Below, in pieces: positions 1-7,374 of a stretch of DNA of 64,000 nucleotides. The translations under genes and the position numbers were made by a program. This DNA is from Laceyella sediminis. GTDB taxonomy: Bacteria; Bacillota; Bacilli; Thermoactinomycetales; Thermoactinomycetaceae. The notes beneath the pieces were generated by a model. The model searched no databases. It was not told the origin of the DNA and saw only the letters and a program-made list of their open reading frames with translations. The stretch is from positions 124,001 through 188,000 of the forward strand of contig NZ_PVTZ01000002.1 in NCBI RefSeq assembly GCF_003003125.1. The letters are read 5' to 3'. Within the stretch, counting starts at the first letter, position 1. The number at the start of each line of letters is the position of its first letter.

Positions 1-922
1 TCCCCACCCAGCTTGGCAACAACACCGGGTCAACCCCAAAGGCACCGCAGATGCGGGTTTCGGTCATGCTGCGCAACGCCTCAAACTCCATCTCCTGAAA
101 CGACAAACCGATCTGCTCATACTTAAGGCCTTGACCTAAAACCGCCGGCTTAAAGCGGTTTTTCCCGCGTGAGCCGCGAAACCAATCCATCCAACGCTCA
201 CGGGTGCGTTCCACTTCTTCTTCGCGCATCTTTTGATCGGTGGACAAGATGCCGTAGGGAACTGCCGCGTTGTTGAAAAAGGTACGGGTGAAGTCCGTCG
301 CCTGGTTGTCGATGTTTAATTCCCTCAGCACCCGCGCGAGGGGAGACAAGCCCTCTACTTCATTCAGCGGGTCTGGAAACTTGAGATGGATGATTTGATG
401 CGGCAAAAATTTAAACTGCTTGCCATTCAAGGAGTATTGGTAATAGCGAATCTTGTTGTTTTCGTCGAAAGCCGGCACAACCATGTCCGGGCGTAACACA
501 TCCAGCTCCGTTACCGGGCCAAATTGGGCGTTTTTATCACGATGCAACAAAATATAAGCATTGCCTGAGGTGTTGAGGTAGGTGTGGACCAATTCCCACA
601 GCTCATAGGTGGACAGATAGGGATTGGGACGGTTGATCAGCTGTTTCAGCCAATGGTCCGGCACCTCGACATGCCCCATCTCTGATGGCTGGTACACTTT
701 CAGTTCCGCTTCTGGCGCAGATGTGGCGATCATGATGATACAGGCGGAAGCAATGCTGTTCTTGCGGTACCCTTCATCGGTCAATCGGCTCAAATCGTAG
801 TGTTGATTAGTGCGAACTTGCGTCCAAGTTGTCATATAGGACGGCACAGAAGCCGCTTTCCCTTCAAGCCGATCCGCTTGTTTCTCCATAAACTGCTTGA
901 TGCGGGTTTCCAAGTCGTACAT
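1..922 (-). CDS. Phage portal protein (3' end cut by window)
   Basis: Portal proteins form the dodecameric ring at the capsid vertex through which DNA is packaged. I translated this frame by hand: it opens with an ATG at 922 preceded by GGAGGTGAGT and stays open to the window edge (about 307 codons). The translation has the HK97/SPP1-like portal character, including a tract reading NRPNPYLSTYELW and later GNAYILLHRD. It follows the small and large terminase genes in the usual packaging order, 16 bp after the terminase stop. The C-terminal part is missing because of the window boundary, not because of a visible mutation. Confidence 0.85.
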   Translation of the reverse strand, partial: MYDLETRIKQFMEKQADRLEGKAASVPSYMTTWTQVRTNQHYDLSRLTDEGYRKNSIASACIIMIATSAPEAELKVYQPSEMGHVEVPDHWLKQLINRPNPYLSTYELWELVHTYLNTSGNAYILLHRDKNAQFGPVTELDVLRPDMVVPAFDENNKIRYYQYSLNGKQFKFLPHQIIHLKFPDPLNEVEGLSPLARVLRELNIDNQATDFTRTFFNNAAVPYGILSTDQKMREEEVERTRERWMDWFRGSRGKNRFKPAVLGQGLKYEQIGLSFQEMEFEALRSMTETRICGAFGVDPVLLPSWVG

Positions 923-938
923 ACGACTCACCTCCACA

Positions 939-2213
939 TTAGATAAAAAGCTGTATAGGCTGATGTTCTTTGAGCCCCCAGCAGGCCAGCGCCAACGACA
1001 TCACACAGTCGTCGTGACCCCCAGGGGGATGGGAATAGGAGAGCTGTCTTGTCGGGGTGAGGTGAAATTGGAATGTGGACAGCTCATGAAGCAACTCCGG
1101 CAGATCGGGGAAGGTGATCGCCCGTTCCGCGATTAAAAGCGTGAGGTGTTGAATCAGTTGCTTCTTGGATATCGAGGTAAAAACGAACCCTTCCACATCA
1201 ATCCCCCGGTCATAAACGCTCTCGCAAACGGCATCCCCCACCCCTGTGGAATCCATCCACACTTTGGCGTGGTTATACCTCCGAACCAATGCTTCCAAGC
1301 GATCAATCTGCGTCTTCCAATCCACTTGGTTGAACCGTTCGAACGCCACCACATGCCTCCGGTTTACATCGATCACCGTGATGACGGAGTAATCGACATG
1401 CTTGGCAACATCAAACCCGATCACATATTCCCCGTGCTCCCGCGGCGCCTCTAGTTCCCCCTCGACACAATGGCGGATGCCGCGGAACACGCCGGCGGAT
1501 TCCTCTAAGAATTCAGCGTCAAACTCTTGCCGCACCACATCGGCTGGCAAGCTCTTTTTCACTTCCTCCAGCTCGGATGCCGGCAGGTACGGATTGCTAG
1601 CGCTGGGGAATCGAAATGATTCATAATCAGGGAAATCGCGGTCTTGGCCGCGCATGTACAAATCAAAGAACCAATTCCGCCCTTTGGGGGTGGAGATAAA
1701 CACCGCCTTGCCCTTCCGGTCGGCCAGTGCCGGGCGCAAGGCCTCTTCCCACGCCTCCCGCTTGATCATGGCCGCCTCGTCGACCACCAAAAAAGAAACG
1801 CCCTCCCCCCGGAGAGCGTCAACATTCTCAGCTGACCGAAACTCCAAGATCGAGCCGTTTTCCAACTCAATCCGCATGTAGCTTTTCAAGTCGTTCACAA
1901 CAAAATCGCGTATGGCTTGGCTGATAATGCGATATGCGATCCAAGCCTGACGGTAGTAAGGGGCCACCCACCAACACAATGCGCGTTCGTTCTCCAAGGC
2001 GAACTTCATCATCTCCATCGAGCAGGCCAGCGTTTTTCCCCACCGCCTGCCGCAAGTGGCGATGCGAAAACGGGCGGGGCTTTGATGCAACACTTGTTGT
2101 TTGGGATGGGCATGGTACCCTGCAATTGTCTCTTCGCACTCTGGTTCATCTTGCACAAAGAGCTGGTATTCCTCATGCACATACCCATCCGGGGCGAACA
2201 AATCCCTATGCAT
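939..2213 (-). CDS. Phage terminase large subunit
   Basis: ATP-driven DNA packaging motor and headful/cohesive-end nuclease. The 424-residue protein has a Walker A-like segment (CGRRWGKT, about residues 54-61), a Walker B FLVVDEAAM (about 141-149), a C-terminal nuclease domain beginning near VIGFDVAK with an acidic metal ligand, and a late GGHDDCVMSLALA motif. These match the terminase-6/RNaseH-fold family and the length is normal. The ATG has a GGGGGAGTG ribosome site that overlaps the end of the small-subunit gene, so the two are translationally coupled. No frameshift is visible, so the gene could be functional. Confidence 0.93.
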   Translation of the reverse strand: MHRDLFAPDGYVHEEYQLFVQDEPECEETIAGYHAHPKQQVLHQSPARFRIATCGRRWGKTLACSMEMMKFALENERALCWWVAPYYRQAWIAYRIISQAIRDFVVNDLKSYMRIELENGSILEFRSAENVDALRGEGVSFLVVDEAAMIKREAWEEALRPALADRKGKAVFISTPKGRNWFFDLYMRGQDRDFPDYESFRFPSASNPYLPASELEEVKKSLPADVVRQEFDAEFLEESAGVFRGIRHCVEGELEAPREHGEYVIGFDVAKHVDYSVITVIDVNRRHVVAFERFNQVDWKTQIDRLEALVRRYNHAKVWMDSTGVGDAVCESVYDRGIDVEGFVFTSISKKQLIQHLTLLIAERAITFPDLPELLHELSTFQFHLTPTRQLSYSHPPGGHDDCVMSLALACWGLKEHQPIQLFI

Positions 2214-2216
2214 GCC

Positions 2217-2645
2217 TCACTCCCCCTCTGCCGCCGACGGGCTTAACTGCACCTTAATCTGTTTCTTTTTCGCTTGCACCTGCGTCTGCCGCTCCTGCAT
2301 GAGAAGATCCAAATAATCCTGCCGGCCCCAGCGTTTGGGGAAACGCCGCTCCAGACGCCAGGCGGCCGCTTGCCATTTCCCGTCACGGGCCGCTTGTTCG
2401 ATCAACGCCAAATCTCGCATTTCCGCTTCCGCCAGCGCCTGTTCCACAGCAAGGGCAAACTCCCGATATTGCCCGGACTTCTGTCGTGCCCCTCTGCGGA
2501 GCCAATTGTAAAGCGTCTGCTTAGAAATGCCCGCGTAGGCAGCAGCCGTCTCAATATAATTGCCCCCGCGAATCACCGTGACGATCTTCTCCTGCAACGC
2601 CGGGGTCAACTTCGTCGGCCGTCCGGCTTTTGATCGGTCAGTCAT
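2217..2645 (-). CDS. Phage terminase small subunit
   Basis: DNA-recognition subunit that directs the large terminase to the packaging site. It is a 142-residue protein with an N-terminal helix-turn-helix (about residues 10-55; TAAAYAGISKQTLYNWLRRG), a basic middle section and a charged C-terminal tail. It begins with an ATG after a GAAAGAAGG-type site and ends 3 bp before the large-subunit start. The order terS-terL-portal supports the call. Some homologues are annotated as helix-turn-helix proteins of unknown role, so function rests partly on position. Confidence 0.85.
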   Translation of the reverse strand: MTDRSKAGRPTKLTPALQEKIVTVIRGGNYIETAAAYAGISKQTLYNWLRRGARQKSGQYREFALAVEQALAEAEMRDLALIEQAARDGKWQAAAWRLERRFPKRWGRQDYLDLLMQERQTQVQAKKKQIKVQLSPSAAEGE

Positions 2646-2721
2646 TGTGTACCACCTTCTTTCTATCCCCGCCCTTTCTACCCATCATACTTGCAAACAG
2701 CTTGCGCCACCGCGCATGAAA

Positions 2722-2750
2722 AAAGCTCCGATCAACCAGATCGGAGCTTT
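2722..2750 (-). terminator. Rho-independent terminator upstream of terS
   Basis: Perfect 12-bp stem (AAAGCTCCGATC / GATCGGAGCTTT) with a 5-nt loop, followed on the minus strand by a T run. It lies between the late regulator and the small terminase, so terS either has its own promoter downstream of it or depends on antitermination. Confidence 0.8.
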
Positions 2751-2767
2751 CCATTTCATTTCTCTGT

Positions 2768-2829
2768 CGGTGGAGGCTGCTTAAGGGACACGATCCCTTG
2801 TATTAAAGATAACACAAGCCTCCCCACCG
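2768..2829. ncRNA. Candidate structured RNA between late regulator and terS
   Basis: The ends CGGTGGAGGCT (2768-2778) and AGCCTCCCCACCG (2817-2829) pair with one 2-nt bulge. Inside is a second perfect hairpin, AAGGGA-CACGA-TCCCTT (2783-2799). The unit sits between two strong minus-strand terminators in a stretch of about 295 bp without a gene. Strand and function are unknown. It may be a small RNA, a packaging/cos-related structure or an extended regulatory hairpin. Confidence 0.35.
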
Positions 2830-2916
2830 AAGGTGCCAACGATGGTTCAAACATGATTCACTTTTTCCGCATAGCGGCGTTCCTCACAAGCCCGCCCGTA
2901 CAACCCGCATGAAAAA

Positions 2917-2935
2917 AGGGAGGCTGGACCTCCCT
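2917..2935 (-). terminator. Terminator after ArpU-like gene
   Basis: Stem AGGGAGG/CCTCCCT with a 5-nt loop and a following minus-strand T run, starting 6 bp beyond the stop codon at 2941. Confidence 0.8.
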
Positions 2936-2940
2936 ATTCT

Positions 2941-3393
2941 TCACATGATGTTCAATGCGACGGCCAGCTTTTTCAACGCCGATTTTTTCAAGCGTTGATA
3001 AGTCGATTTGGAAAAACCAAGCTTATCATAAATGTAACTGTCAAAATGCCGCATCGGATTAAAGTATTTTTCCTCAATAATGGCCTTTTCCTCCATGTTC
3101 AAAACCTCCAGCGCCCGCTCCACCTGTCGAAGCTTCATTTGCTTCGCCGCCCGCAACAGCGCATACTTCTCGGTGGATGACTGGTATTCTGAATAACCTT
3201 TGCTTGTCCGATGTTCATAAGAAGAAGTTATGGAAGGTAATAGGTTGGACAACCCTTCCTGCTCCAATTCCCGCTCATTCTCCAACGAAATTTTGAGTAA
3301 GGGATACTCGTACAACATTTTTTCTAAGCATTTCAACACCTTTTTCCACTCCATCTGTTCGGTATGGGCAGACATATCAACCATTTTTCGCAT
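2941..3393 (-). CDS. ArpU-like phage late transcription regulator
   Basis: A 150-residue protein resembling the ArpU/RinA-type sigma-like regulators that control late packaging and structural genes in phages of Gram-positive bacteria. The C-terminal half carries a region-4-like helix-turn-helix (YIYDKLGFSKSTYQRLKKSALKKLA). The longer reading frame reaches 3447, but the ATG at 3393 follows an AGGTGAGGTG ribosome site at good distance and is preferred. Its position immediately before the terminase genes fits a late activator. A dyad at 3474-3490 next to a TATGAT -10-like box lies in its upstream region. Confidence 0.65.
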   Translation of the reverse strand: MRKMVDMSAHTEQMEWKKVLKCLEKMLYEYPLLKISLENERELEQEGLSNLLPSITSSYEHRTSKGYSEYQSSTEKYALLRAAKQMKLRQVERALEVLNMEEKAIIEEKYFNPMRHFDSYIYDKLGFSKSTYQRLKKSALKKLAVALNIM

Positions 3394-3458
3394 AGAAACG
3401 CACCTCACCTCATTATTGTGCTCGCAGGCTGACTCCACGGTGATCAACGAAACAGGAA

Positions 3459-3490
3459 ATCATAAAAACCAATTTCTCCCCAAAGGAGAA
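3459..3490 (-). promoter_or_regulatory. Promoter with dyad operator upstream of the late regulator
   Basis: TTCTCC-CCAAA-GGAGAA (3474-3490) is a perfect 6-bp inverted repeat. Nine bp downstream on the minus strand is TATGAT (3459-3464), a plausible -10 box. The dyad therefore occupies the -35 position. The same arrangement recurs at 4100-4130. Confidence 0.5.
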
Positions 3491-3519
3491 TAAATAAGCA
3501 AAAAAAGAGCGCTTGTCTG

Positions 3520-3810
3520 CTATGATCTCCCTTTTGGTTCCAATACCTCTTTTATACACGCGAACTCAGTGAAATGCGGATGATCGTTTACCTTCTTGAT
3601 CAACTTTTTCTTAAGCAGCACAGCCAGGTTCTTATTGACCGTTTCCCGGCTCACCCCCAGTTTAGCAGCCACTTCCCGTTGGTTAAAATGACGCATTCCC
3701 TCTTGCTCCTGCTCCAACGATTTGATCCAAATCAACAAGCAAAGTTGAAAGCAATTAATATCCCATTCTTTGCATTGTTGCATGATGTCCGGCGATATCG
3801 TCACGTTCAT
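3520..3810 (-). CDS. Small winged-helix DNA-binding protein (phage)
   Basis: A 96-residue protein whose centre reads FNQREVAAKLGVSRETVNKNLAVLLKKKLIKK, a classical Crp/MarR-like helix-turn-helix with wing. It starts with an ATG after AACAGGAGGG. Nothing identifies its target, but it lies in the phage regulatory block between the late regulator and a divergent repressor gene. It is a candidate for binding the TTCTCC/GGAGAA dyads on either side of it. It could also be a replication-initiator fragment, since the N-terminus is short. Confidence 0.6.
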   Translation of the reverse strand: MNVTISPDIMQQCKEWDINCFQLCLLIWIKSLEQEQEGMRHFNQREVAAKLGVSRETVNKNLAVLLKKKLIKKVNDHPHFTEFACIKEVLEPKGRS

Positions 3811-3886
3811 TTCTTTCCCTCCTGTTAAACGAGGTTAAACTCGGCGGCTACGGCCCATATTTCCTGCTCTTCGGTATCCATTACCG

Positions 3887-4057
3887 TTACCTCTCTTTCC
3901 ACACACACACCAGATAAACAAGCTGGTTTAGCTCTTCACTGAAAACCAAATCGACGGCCTGTCCACTTTCTTGGCCAATTCCGCATAAGGTACACCCTTC
4001 ACCGCGTTCACGGGCGAAACGCGTTAGACTGCGCCGATCCAAATAAGACTTCATCAT
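3887..4057 (-). CDS. 56-residue CxxC protein (phage, hypothetical)
   Basis: Short frame found by hand. ATGATG at 4057/4054 is preceded by AAGGA at 8-nt spacing, and the frame stays open for 56 codons to a TAA. The product contains GEGCTLCGIGQESG (about residues 19-32), a CxxC pair typical of small zinc-binding phage proteins, then a hydrophobic stretch ending in WKER. A promoter-like TATAAT lies at 4100-4105. I do not recognise the family. An 18-codon frame (3825-3881) lies between it and the winged-helix gene. Confidence 0.5.
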   Translation of the reverse strand: MMKSYLDRRSLTRFARERGEGCTLCGIGQESGQAVDLVFSEELNQLVYLVCVWKER

Positions 4058-4099
4058 TCAGCCATTCCTTAACTGCACCACTATTTTTCTATATGAATA

Positions 4100-4130
4100 A
4101 TTATACAATAATTTTCTCCTAAAAGGAGAT
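4100..4130 (-). promoter_or_regulatory. Leftward phage promoter with dyad operator
   Basis: A TATAAT box (minus strand, 4100-4105) has the dyad TTCTCC-TAAAA-GGAGAT (4114-4130) 8 bp upstream, covering the -35 region. The dyad matches the one at 3474-3490 in 14 of 17 positions. A single half-site TCTCCT (4177-4182) sits next to the -35 of the divergent repressor promoter. Confidence 0.55.
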
Positions 4131-4184
4131 ATAAAGCCCATCTAATTTTTCATTTCGTTTATTATCAATTATTTTATCTCCTAT

Positions 4185-4213
4185 TTGATTATACTAAATG
4201 AAGAATATATAAT
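4185..4213 (+). promoter_or_regulatory. Promoter of first Xre repressor
   Basis: TTGATT (4185-4190), 17-bp spacer, TATAAT (4208-4213): a near-consensus sigma-A promoter reading toward the repressor gene at 4302. Confidence 0.75.
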
Positions 4214-4301
4214 AGAATAAAAACAAATCGGAGAGAAGCGAAGCCACCGATGGTTCTCACGCCCATGTTCATTCAATCTACCCTAGATGGAGGAGATAGC
4301 C

Positions 4302-4661
4302 ATGACCTTAGGAGAGCGCTTGCGCCTGCTCAGGGAATCAAGGAAATTGAGCCAGATCGAACTGGCCCAGGCTTTGGGCATTCCCAATCAATCCATATCC
4401 AATTATGAACGAGATTATCGCAAACCCCCATTTGACCTCATCCAGAAATTCGCCGACTACTATGAGGTATCCATGGACTACCTGCTGGGAAGGGAAGAAT
4501 ACCTTTATGACTCGGGAAAAGTAAAAGATGTTAAAGCTTTTTTAGCTGATGGGATCTTTGTATACGATCACATCACCCTTGATGAAGAAGACATTGCCTT
4601 CCTGAAACAATCCTTTGAATTCATCATCAAAAAAAAGCTAAATCAGTCAGAGGGGAAATAA
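4302..4661 (+). CDS. Xre-family transcriptional repressor 1 (phage cI-like)
   Basis: A 119-residue protein with an N-terminal lambda-repressor-type helix-turn-helix (about residues 1-60; LSQIELAQALGIPNQSISNYERDYRKP) ending in YLLGREE, and a short C-terminal extension. The ATG at 4302 has GGAGGAGATAG upstream. An in-frame ATG at 4287 lies before that site and is less likely. It is transcribed divergently from the late/regulatory genes and lacks a peptidase domain, so it is not a RecA-cleavable LexA-like repressor. Confidence 0.8.
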   Translation: MTLGERLRLLRESRKLSQIELAQALGIPNQSISNYERDYRKPPFDLIQKFADYYEVSMDYLLGREEYLYDSGKVKDVKAFLADGIFVYDHITLDEEDIAFLKQSFEFIIKKKLNQSEGK

Positions 4662-4717
4662 AGCAAACCGAAACAACATATCCAGTGGGCCCGCCTATTG
4701 GTTGTGTTGTTTCCCCC

Positions 4718-4906
4718 TCATTCGGCCCTCTCCTCGGCCAACGCTTTGACGGTCGCGATAAATTCATCCGTTTTCCCTTTTGAACCCAACGCCTCAATCC
4801 GGCTGGACAACGTCTTCAAGTTCACGTACTCGCCCACCAGCTCCACATCATAACACACTGCCAAGTAAGACAATACGTCATATAATGTGCCTTGCGCCTT
4901 CCCCAT
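4718..4906 (-). CDS. 62-residue phage protein under Xre operator control
   Basis: Small soluble protein (MGKAQGTLYDVLSYLAVCY...) with no recognised domain. The ATG follows GGGAGGATGG. A near-consensus promoter lies about 90 bp upstream (TTTACA-N17-TATACT, 4998-5026), and the dyad TTGCATTTAGTGCAA falls inside its spacer. This makes it a good candidate for the first early gene silenced by the neighbouring repressor, by analogy with small Cro/antirepressor-type genes. The sequence does not look like a DNA-binding protein. The gene lies tail to tail with repressor 1. Confidence 0.6.
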   Translation of the reverse strand: MGKAQGTLYDVLSYLAVCYDVELVGEYVNLKTLSSRIEALGSKGKTDEFIATVKALAEERAE

Positions 4907-4968
4907 ACCGCCATCCTCCCTTTTTCCATAAGTGGCGTTCTACCTTCCTGTCCGCATCAGCAACACTA

Positions 4969-5070
4969 ATTTGCACTAAATGCAATTATTTAATTTAAGT
5001 ATATTTGCATTTAGTGCAAATGTAAATACAAAAACGAAAAAAATAACGGCATTTTTTGCACAATAAGCAA
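4969..5070. promoter_or_regulatory. Operator cluster between divergent phage genes
   Basis: A perfect 17-bp inverted repeat has arms at 4969-4985 and 5005-5021. Each arm is itself a dyad (TTGCA-CTAAA-TGCAA and TTGCA-TTTAG-TGCAA). A third, weaker site is TTGCACAATAAGCAA at 5056-5070, and TACAAT-AA-ATTGTA occurs at 5111-5124. One arm lies exactly in the spacer of the leftward promoter and the other just downstream of its start point. This is the usual layout for repression by an Xre/CI dimer. Confidence 0.7.
4998..5026 (-). promoter_or_regulatory. Leftward promoter of the 62-residue gene
   Basis: On the minus strand TTTACA (5021-5026), 17-bp spacer, TATACT (4998-5003). The spacer is almost entirely operator sequence (5005-5021). 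Confidence 0.75.
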
Positions 5071-5177
5071 AAAAACCGATTTACATATACCAATTACGGT
5101 TCAGGGATGATACAATAAATTGTAGATAATGCAAATATAAACTAGATTGTGCATGACATAATACCGGGGTGTTAAGC

Positions 5178-5549
5178 ATGAGTATGTTAGGAGAACGATT
5201 GAGGGAATTAAGAAAAAAACAGAAAAAAACACAAGGTGACATCGCTAATCACCTGGATGTAGACACCGCTACCATCTCCAGATGGGAACGGAACCAGTAC
5301 GAGCCGGACACCAGCCAGCTCAAACAGCTGGCTGCTCACTTCTCCGTCTCCGTGGATTACCTGTTGGGTCACACCGACAGTCCCTCCCCTGACTTCCGTT
5401 CTCAGTCGCACATCGACCTACGCGAGGTACGACAGGCCCTGACCGAAAAACCCCTCACTTGGGGAGGGAAGGCGATTCCCGAAGCAGATCAAACCCAGAT
5501 AAGGGAAATCCTCATCGCCATTTTGGATCGATTGATTGGAAACAAATAG
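5178..5549 (+). CDS. Xre-family transcriptional repressor 2
   Basis: A 123-residue protein with an N-terminal helix-turn-helix (about residues 4-62; KTQGDIANHLDVDTATISRWERNQYEPD) ending in VDYLLGHTDS, and a C-terminal part of unknown role. The ATG at 5178 follows GGGGTG at 7 nt; an in-frame GTG at 5169 overlaps that site and is less likely. The cluster of TTGCA/TGCAA dyads upstream suggests that it represses the leftward early promoter and perhaps itself. Two Xre repressors about 500 bp apart with unrelated operator types suggest two independent switches. Confidence 0.8.
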   Translation: MSMLGERLRELRKKQKKTQGDIANHLDVDTATISRWERNQYEPDTSQLKQLAAHFSVSVDYLLGHTDSPSPDFRSQSHIDLREVRQALTEKPLTWGGKAIPEADQTQIREILIAILDRLIGNK

Positions 5550-5577
5550 AAAAGCCGAAGCTTCTTACACATTCTGT

Positions 5578-5766
5578 TCAGGTCAACCCGCGCATTCTCT
5601 GCTGAATGCGGATCAATTCGTCGATTTCCTTTTGCGTTAAGAGTTTTGTCTCCAGCAATAACGCACACAGGCTCTCAACATCCACGCCCGGATCATCTTT
5701 TGGGACTCCGCTGTGGCAGTGGGTTGTTTTTGCATTGGCATTGCTGTCTTCAAGATGACCTACCAT
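5578..5766 (-). CDS. 62-residue hypothetical protein
   Basis: Short frame with ATG at 5766 behind GGGAGTGATC. The C-terminal half (VESLCALLLETKLLTQKEIDELIRIQQRMRG) is predicted amphipathic helix, and the N-terminal part is polar with a THCHSG stretch. No family is recognised. It lies tail to tail with repressor 2 and may be the last gene of the phage remnant. Reality rests on the ribosome site and helical C-terminus only. Confidence 0.5.
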   Translation of the reverse strand: MVGHLEDSNANAKTTHCHSGVPKDDPGVDVESLCALLLETKLLTQKEIDELIRIQQRMRGLT

Positions 5767-5909
5767 TTGTGATCACTCCCAAGATGAATAAGCTAGCACA
5801 TGCTGCTAAACCCTGACAACACATATGATTTCACCGCTGATTTATCGTGACAAGCTCATCTTTCCAACGTCATATCTATCCGCAATCATTGATTGGGATC
5901 ATCCGAGCC

Positions 5910-5936
5910 AGGGGCCTTATGCATACGTAGGCCCCT
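5910..5936. other. Hairpin in gene-free stretch 5767-6163
   Basis: AGGGGCCT (5910-5917) and AGGCCCCT (5929-5936) form a perfect 8-bp stem with an 11-nt loop. No T run follows on the minus strand. On the plus strand a pyrimidine-rich tract follows. Apart from this and the hairpin at 6061-6103, I see nothing in this stretch. Confidence 0.4.
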
Positions 5937-6060
5937 CTTCTTCTGCTCTCTCCTTTTGGACAGAAGAGTTGTTTATTATTCATTATATACGAACATATGT
6001 TCACATTCAAATGCTGTCTGCCCCCACTTGTCGGACCATCTTGTTCGCATCAAAGCAAAT

Positions 6061-6103
6061 CCCGCCTGCATTTCCAAGCCGACACTTGAACAATGCAGGC
6101 GGG
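6061..6103 (-). terminator. Strong hairpin downstream of small membrane gene
   Basis: Perfect 12-bp stem CCCGCCTGCATT / AATGCAGGCGGG with a 19-nt loop, about 60 bp beyond the stop of the membrane gene. It is followed on the minus strand by ATTTGCTTTG, a weak U tract, so it is a plausible terminator. Confidence 0.5.
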
Positions 6104-6163
6104 CTGGTCATCCCGTCCACTCATGCCGGCGCTGACCGACAATCCTCCACGATCCTGGTAAAC

Positions 6164-6370
6164 TCAACCGGCTCCGTCTTTCTCCTCCTCACGTTCGCGC
6201 CGCGCCAGCGCTGTTCCAAATCGGAGCGCGGCAAACATCACCACAATCACCACCAACCCGATGATAATCACATACCCGGGAAATGGCATTGGTTTCGGCA
6301 GCTGCATCCCCACCCCATAAGCGAGTGCAGCCATCACCAACCCTACCGCGGTCCAACCCATCCATTTCAT
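6164..6370 (-). CDS. Small two-helix membrane protein
   Basis: A 68-residue hydrophobic protein with two membrane segments (about residues 3-24 and 32-54, the latter YVIIIGLVVIVVMFAALRFG) and a short, highly charged C-terminal tail (RREREEEKD). The ATG at 6370 has AAAGGGG upstream; the frame extends further but without a ribosome site. No function can be assigned. It stands alone with a hairpin downstream. Confidence 0.6.
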   Translation of the reverse strand: MKWMGWTAVGLVMAALAYGVGMQLPKPMPFPGYVIIIGLVVIVVMFAALRFGTALARREREEEKDGAG

Positions 6371-6675
6371 GTTGACGGTTCCCCTTTCCACTGTTCTCCC
6401 ACATTCCTCCCCAAATTGCAAAAGACGCGGATTCTATCATACTTATGAGGGAACATGCTAAATAAACTAGTTATCTATCCTATTCGTAAAATGGTTCGTT
6501 TTTTTGACAAGGGAAACCCGAATCGAACAATGCCAAGGAACAGGAAACACTGGCCCATTAGTACCCTAGCATCTTATTCACAACACCTATGTCTACCTTC
6601 TATCTTTTTCAGTGTTCCATCCATAGCGACATTCTTTAGTGAATGCTAAAAATCATTTTCCTTTCCATATGGATA

Positions 6676-6707
6676 AAACCCCTCATCTCTCCTTTGATGA
6701 GGGGTTT
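6676..6707. terminator. Bidirectional terminator after pilO
   Basis: AAACCCCTCATC / GATGAGGGGTTT, a perfect 12-bp stem with an 8-nt loop, just past the end of the pilMNO unit. On the minus strand the T run is TTTTATCC. The rest of 6371-6675 shows no convincing gene. Confidence 0.85.
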
Positions 6708-6709
6708 CG

Positions 6710-7327
6710 CTATTTTAGATGCTGCTTTACTCTTTCATCCTGATACGAGTACAGTGCCAGATACACGACGCCTGGCTCGGCTTTGGTGTCATCCGTCCAT
6801 TGATAATTCCAACCGACGACGGTGGCGAGGCGTTCCCCTTGTTGCAGTTGGTGCAACAAGTTGGTGAATTGGTTCTGGGTGGCTTGAACCTCTAGCTTAA
6901 TCCAGATTGGCCGCAGAGCCTCGGACGAAACGATACCTAATTGTTCGTTCACCACATCAGTATCAGGCGGAATCGCCGCCGAGTCCTTCGCTTGGGCGGG
7001 AGACTTGAACAGCTCGCTGATATCATCGAGCAGCTCTATTTTTTTCCAAGATGCGCCCGCCGTATTGACGGCTTGTTCCAGCTGGACCACATAATCCGGC
7101 TGGTTTTGCATGACGGGGACCTTTTTTTCCAATCCGGCCAACTCCGCCTGTGAAGGTTCGATCGGCAACTGGTAAGTGGAAGCAGTGTATTTTTCATACC
7201 GCATTAAATTTCTCGTCAGACGTTCGCCTTCTTGCTTCAATTGCTGGTACTCCAGATAGTCCGGTTGCAATTGATGGTAAGCCAGCCCGAGTAAGCCGAC
7301 CAACCCCAGGCACCAGAGAAAGCTCAA
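6710..7327 (-). CDS. pilO: PilO-like type IV pilus inner-membrane alignment protein
   Basis: One N-terminal membrane segment (FLWCLGLVGLLGLAY), then a coiled-coil/ferredoxin-like periplasmic-type domain with EYQQLKQEGERLTRNL, as in PilO/GspM proteins that form the PilMNO alignment complex. The 205 codons start at a TTG (7327). In-frame coding continues upstream to a CTG at 7378 just after AAGGAGGTGA and would add a basic leader (RQPIPPKRWKSGK) typical of the cytoplasmic end. The true start is therefore uncertain and may be non-canonical. Last gene of the pilMNO unit, followed by a strong terminator. Confidence 0.7.
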   Translation of the reverse strand: MSFLWCLGLVGLLGLAYHQLQPDYLEYQQLKQEGERLTRNLMRYEKYTASTYQLPIEPSQAELAGLEKKVPVMQNQPDYVVQLEQAVNTAGASWKKIELLDDISELFKSPAQAKDSAAIPPDTDVVNEQLGIVSSEALRPIWIKLEVQATQNQFTNLLHQLQQGERLATVVGWNYQWTDDTKAEPGVVYLALYSYQDERVKQHLK

Positions 7328-7374
7328 TGTTTTCCCCGACTTCCAGCGTTTTGGGGGGATGGGTTGCCGGATGG

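Noticed and set aside
3825-3881. 18-codon frame between the CxxC gene and the winged-helix gene
   Set aside because: Possible leader peptide with AGAGAGG upstream, but too short to support without translation data.
5825-6448. 207-codon plus-strand frame over the gene-free stretch and the small membrane gene
   Set aside because: No ribosome site, no recognisable domain, composition like a reverse-strand shadow; the opposite strand has a credible membrane protein with a start site.
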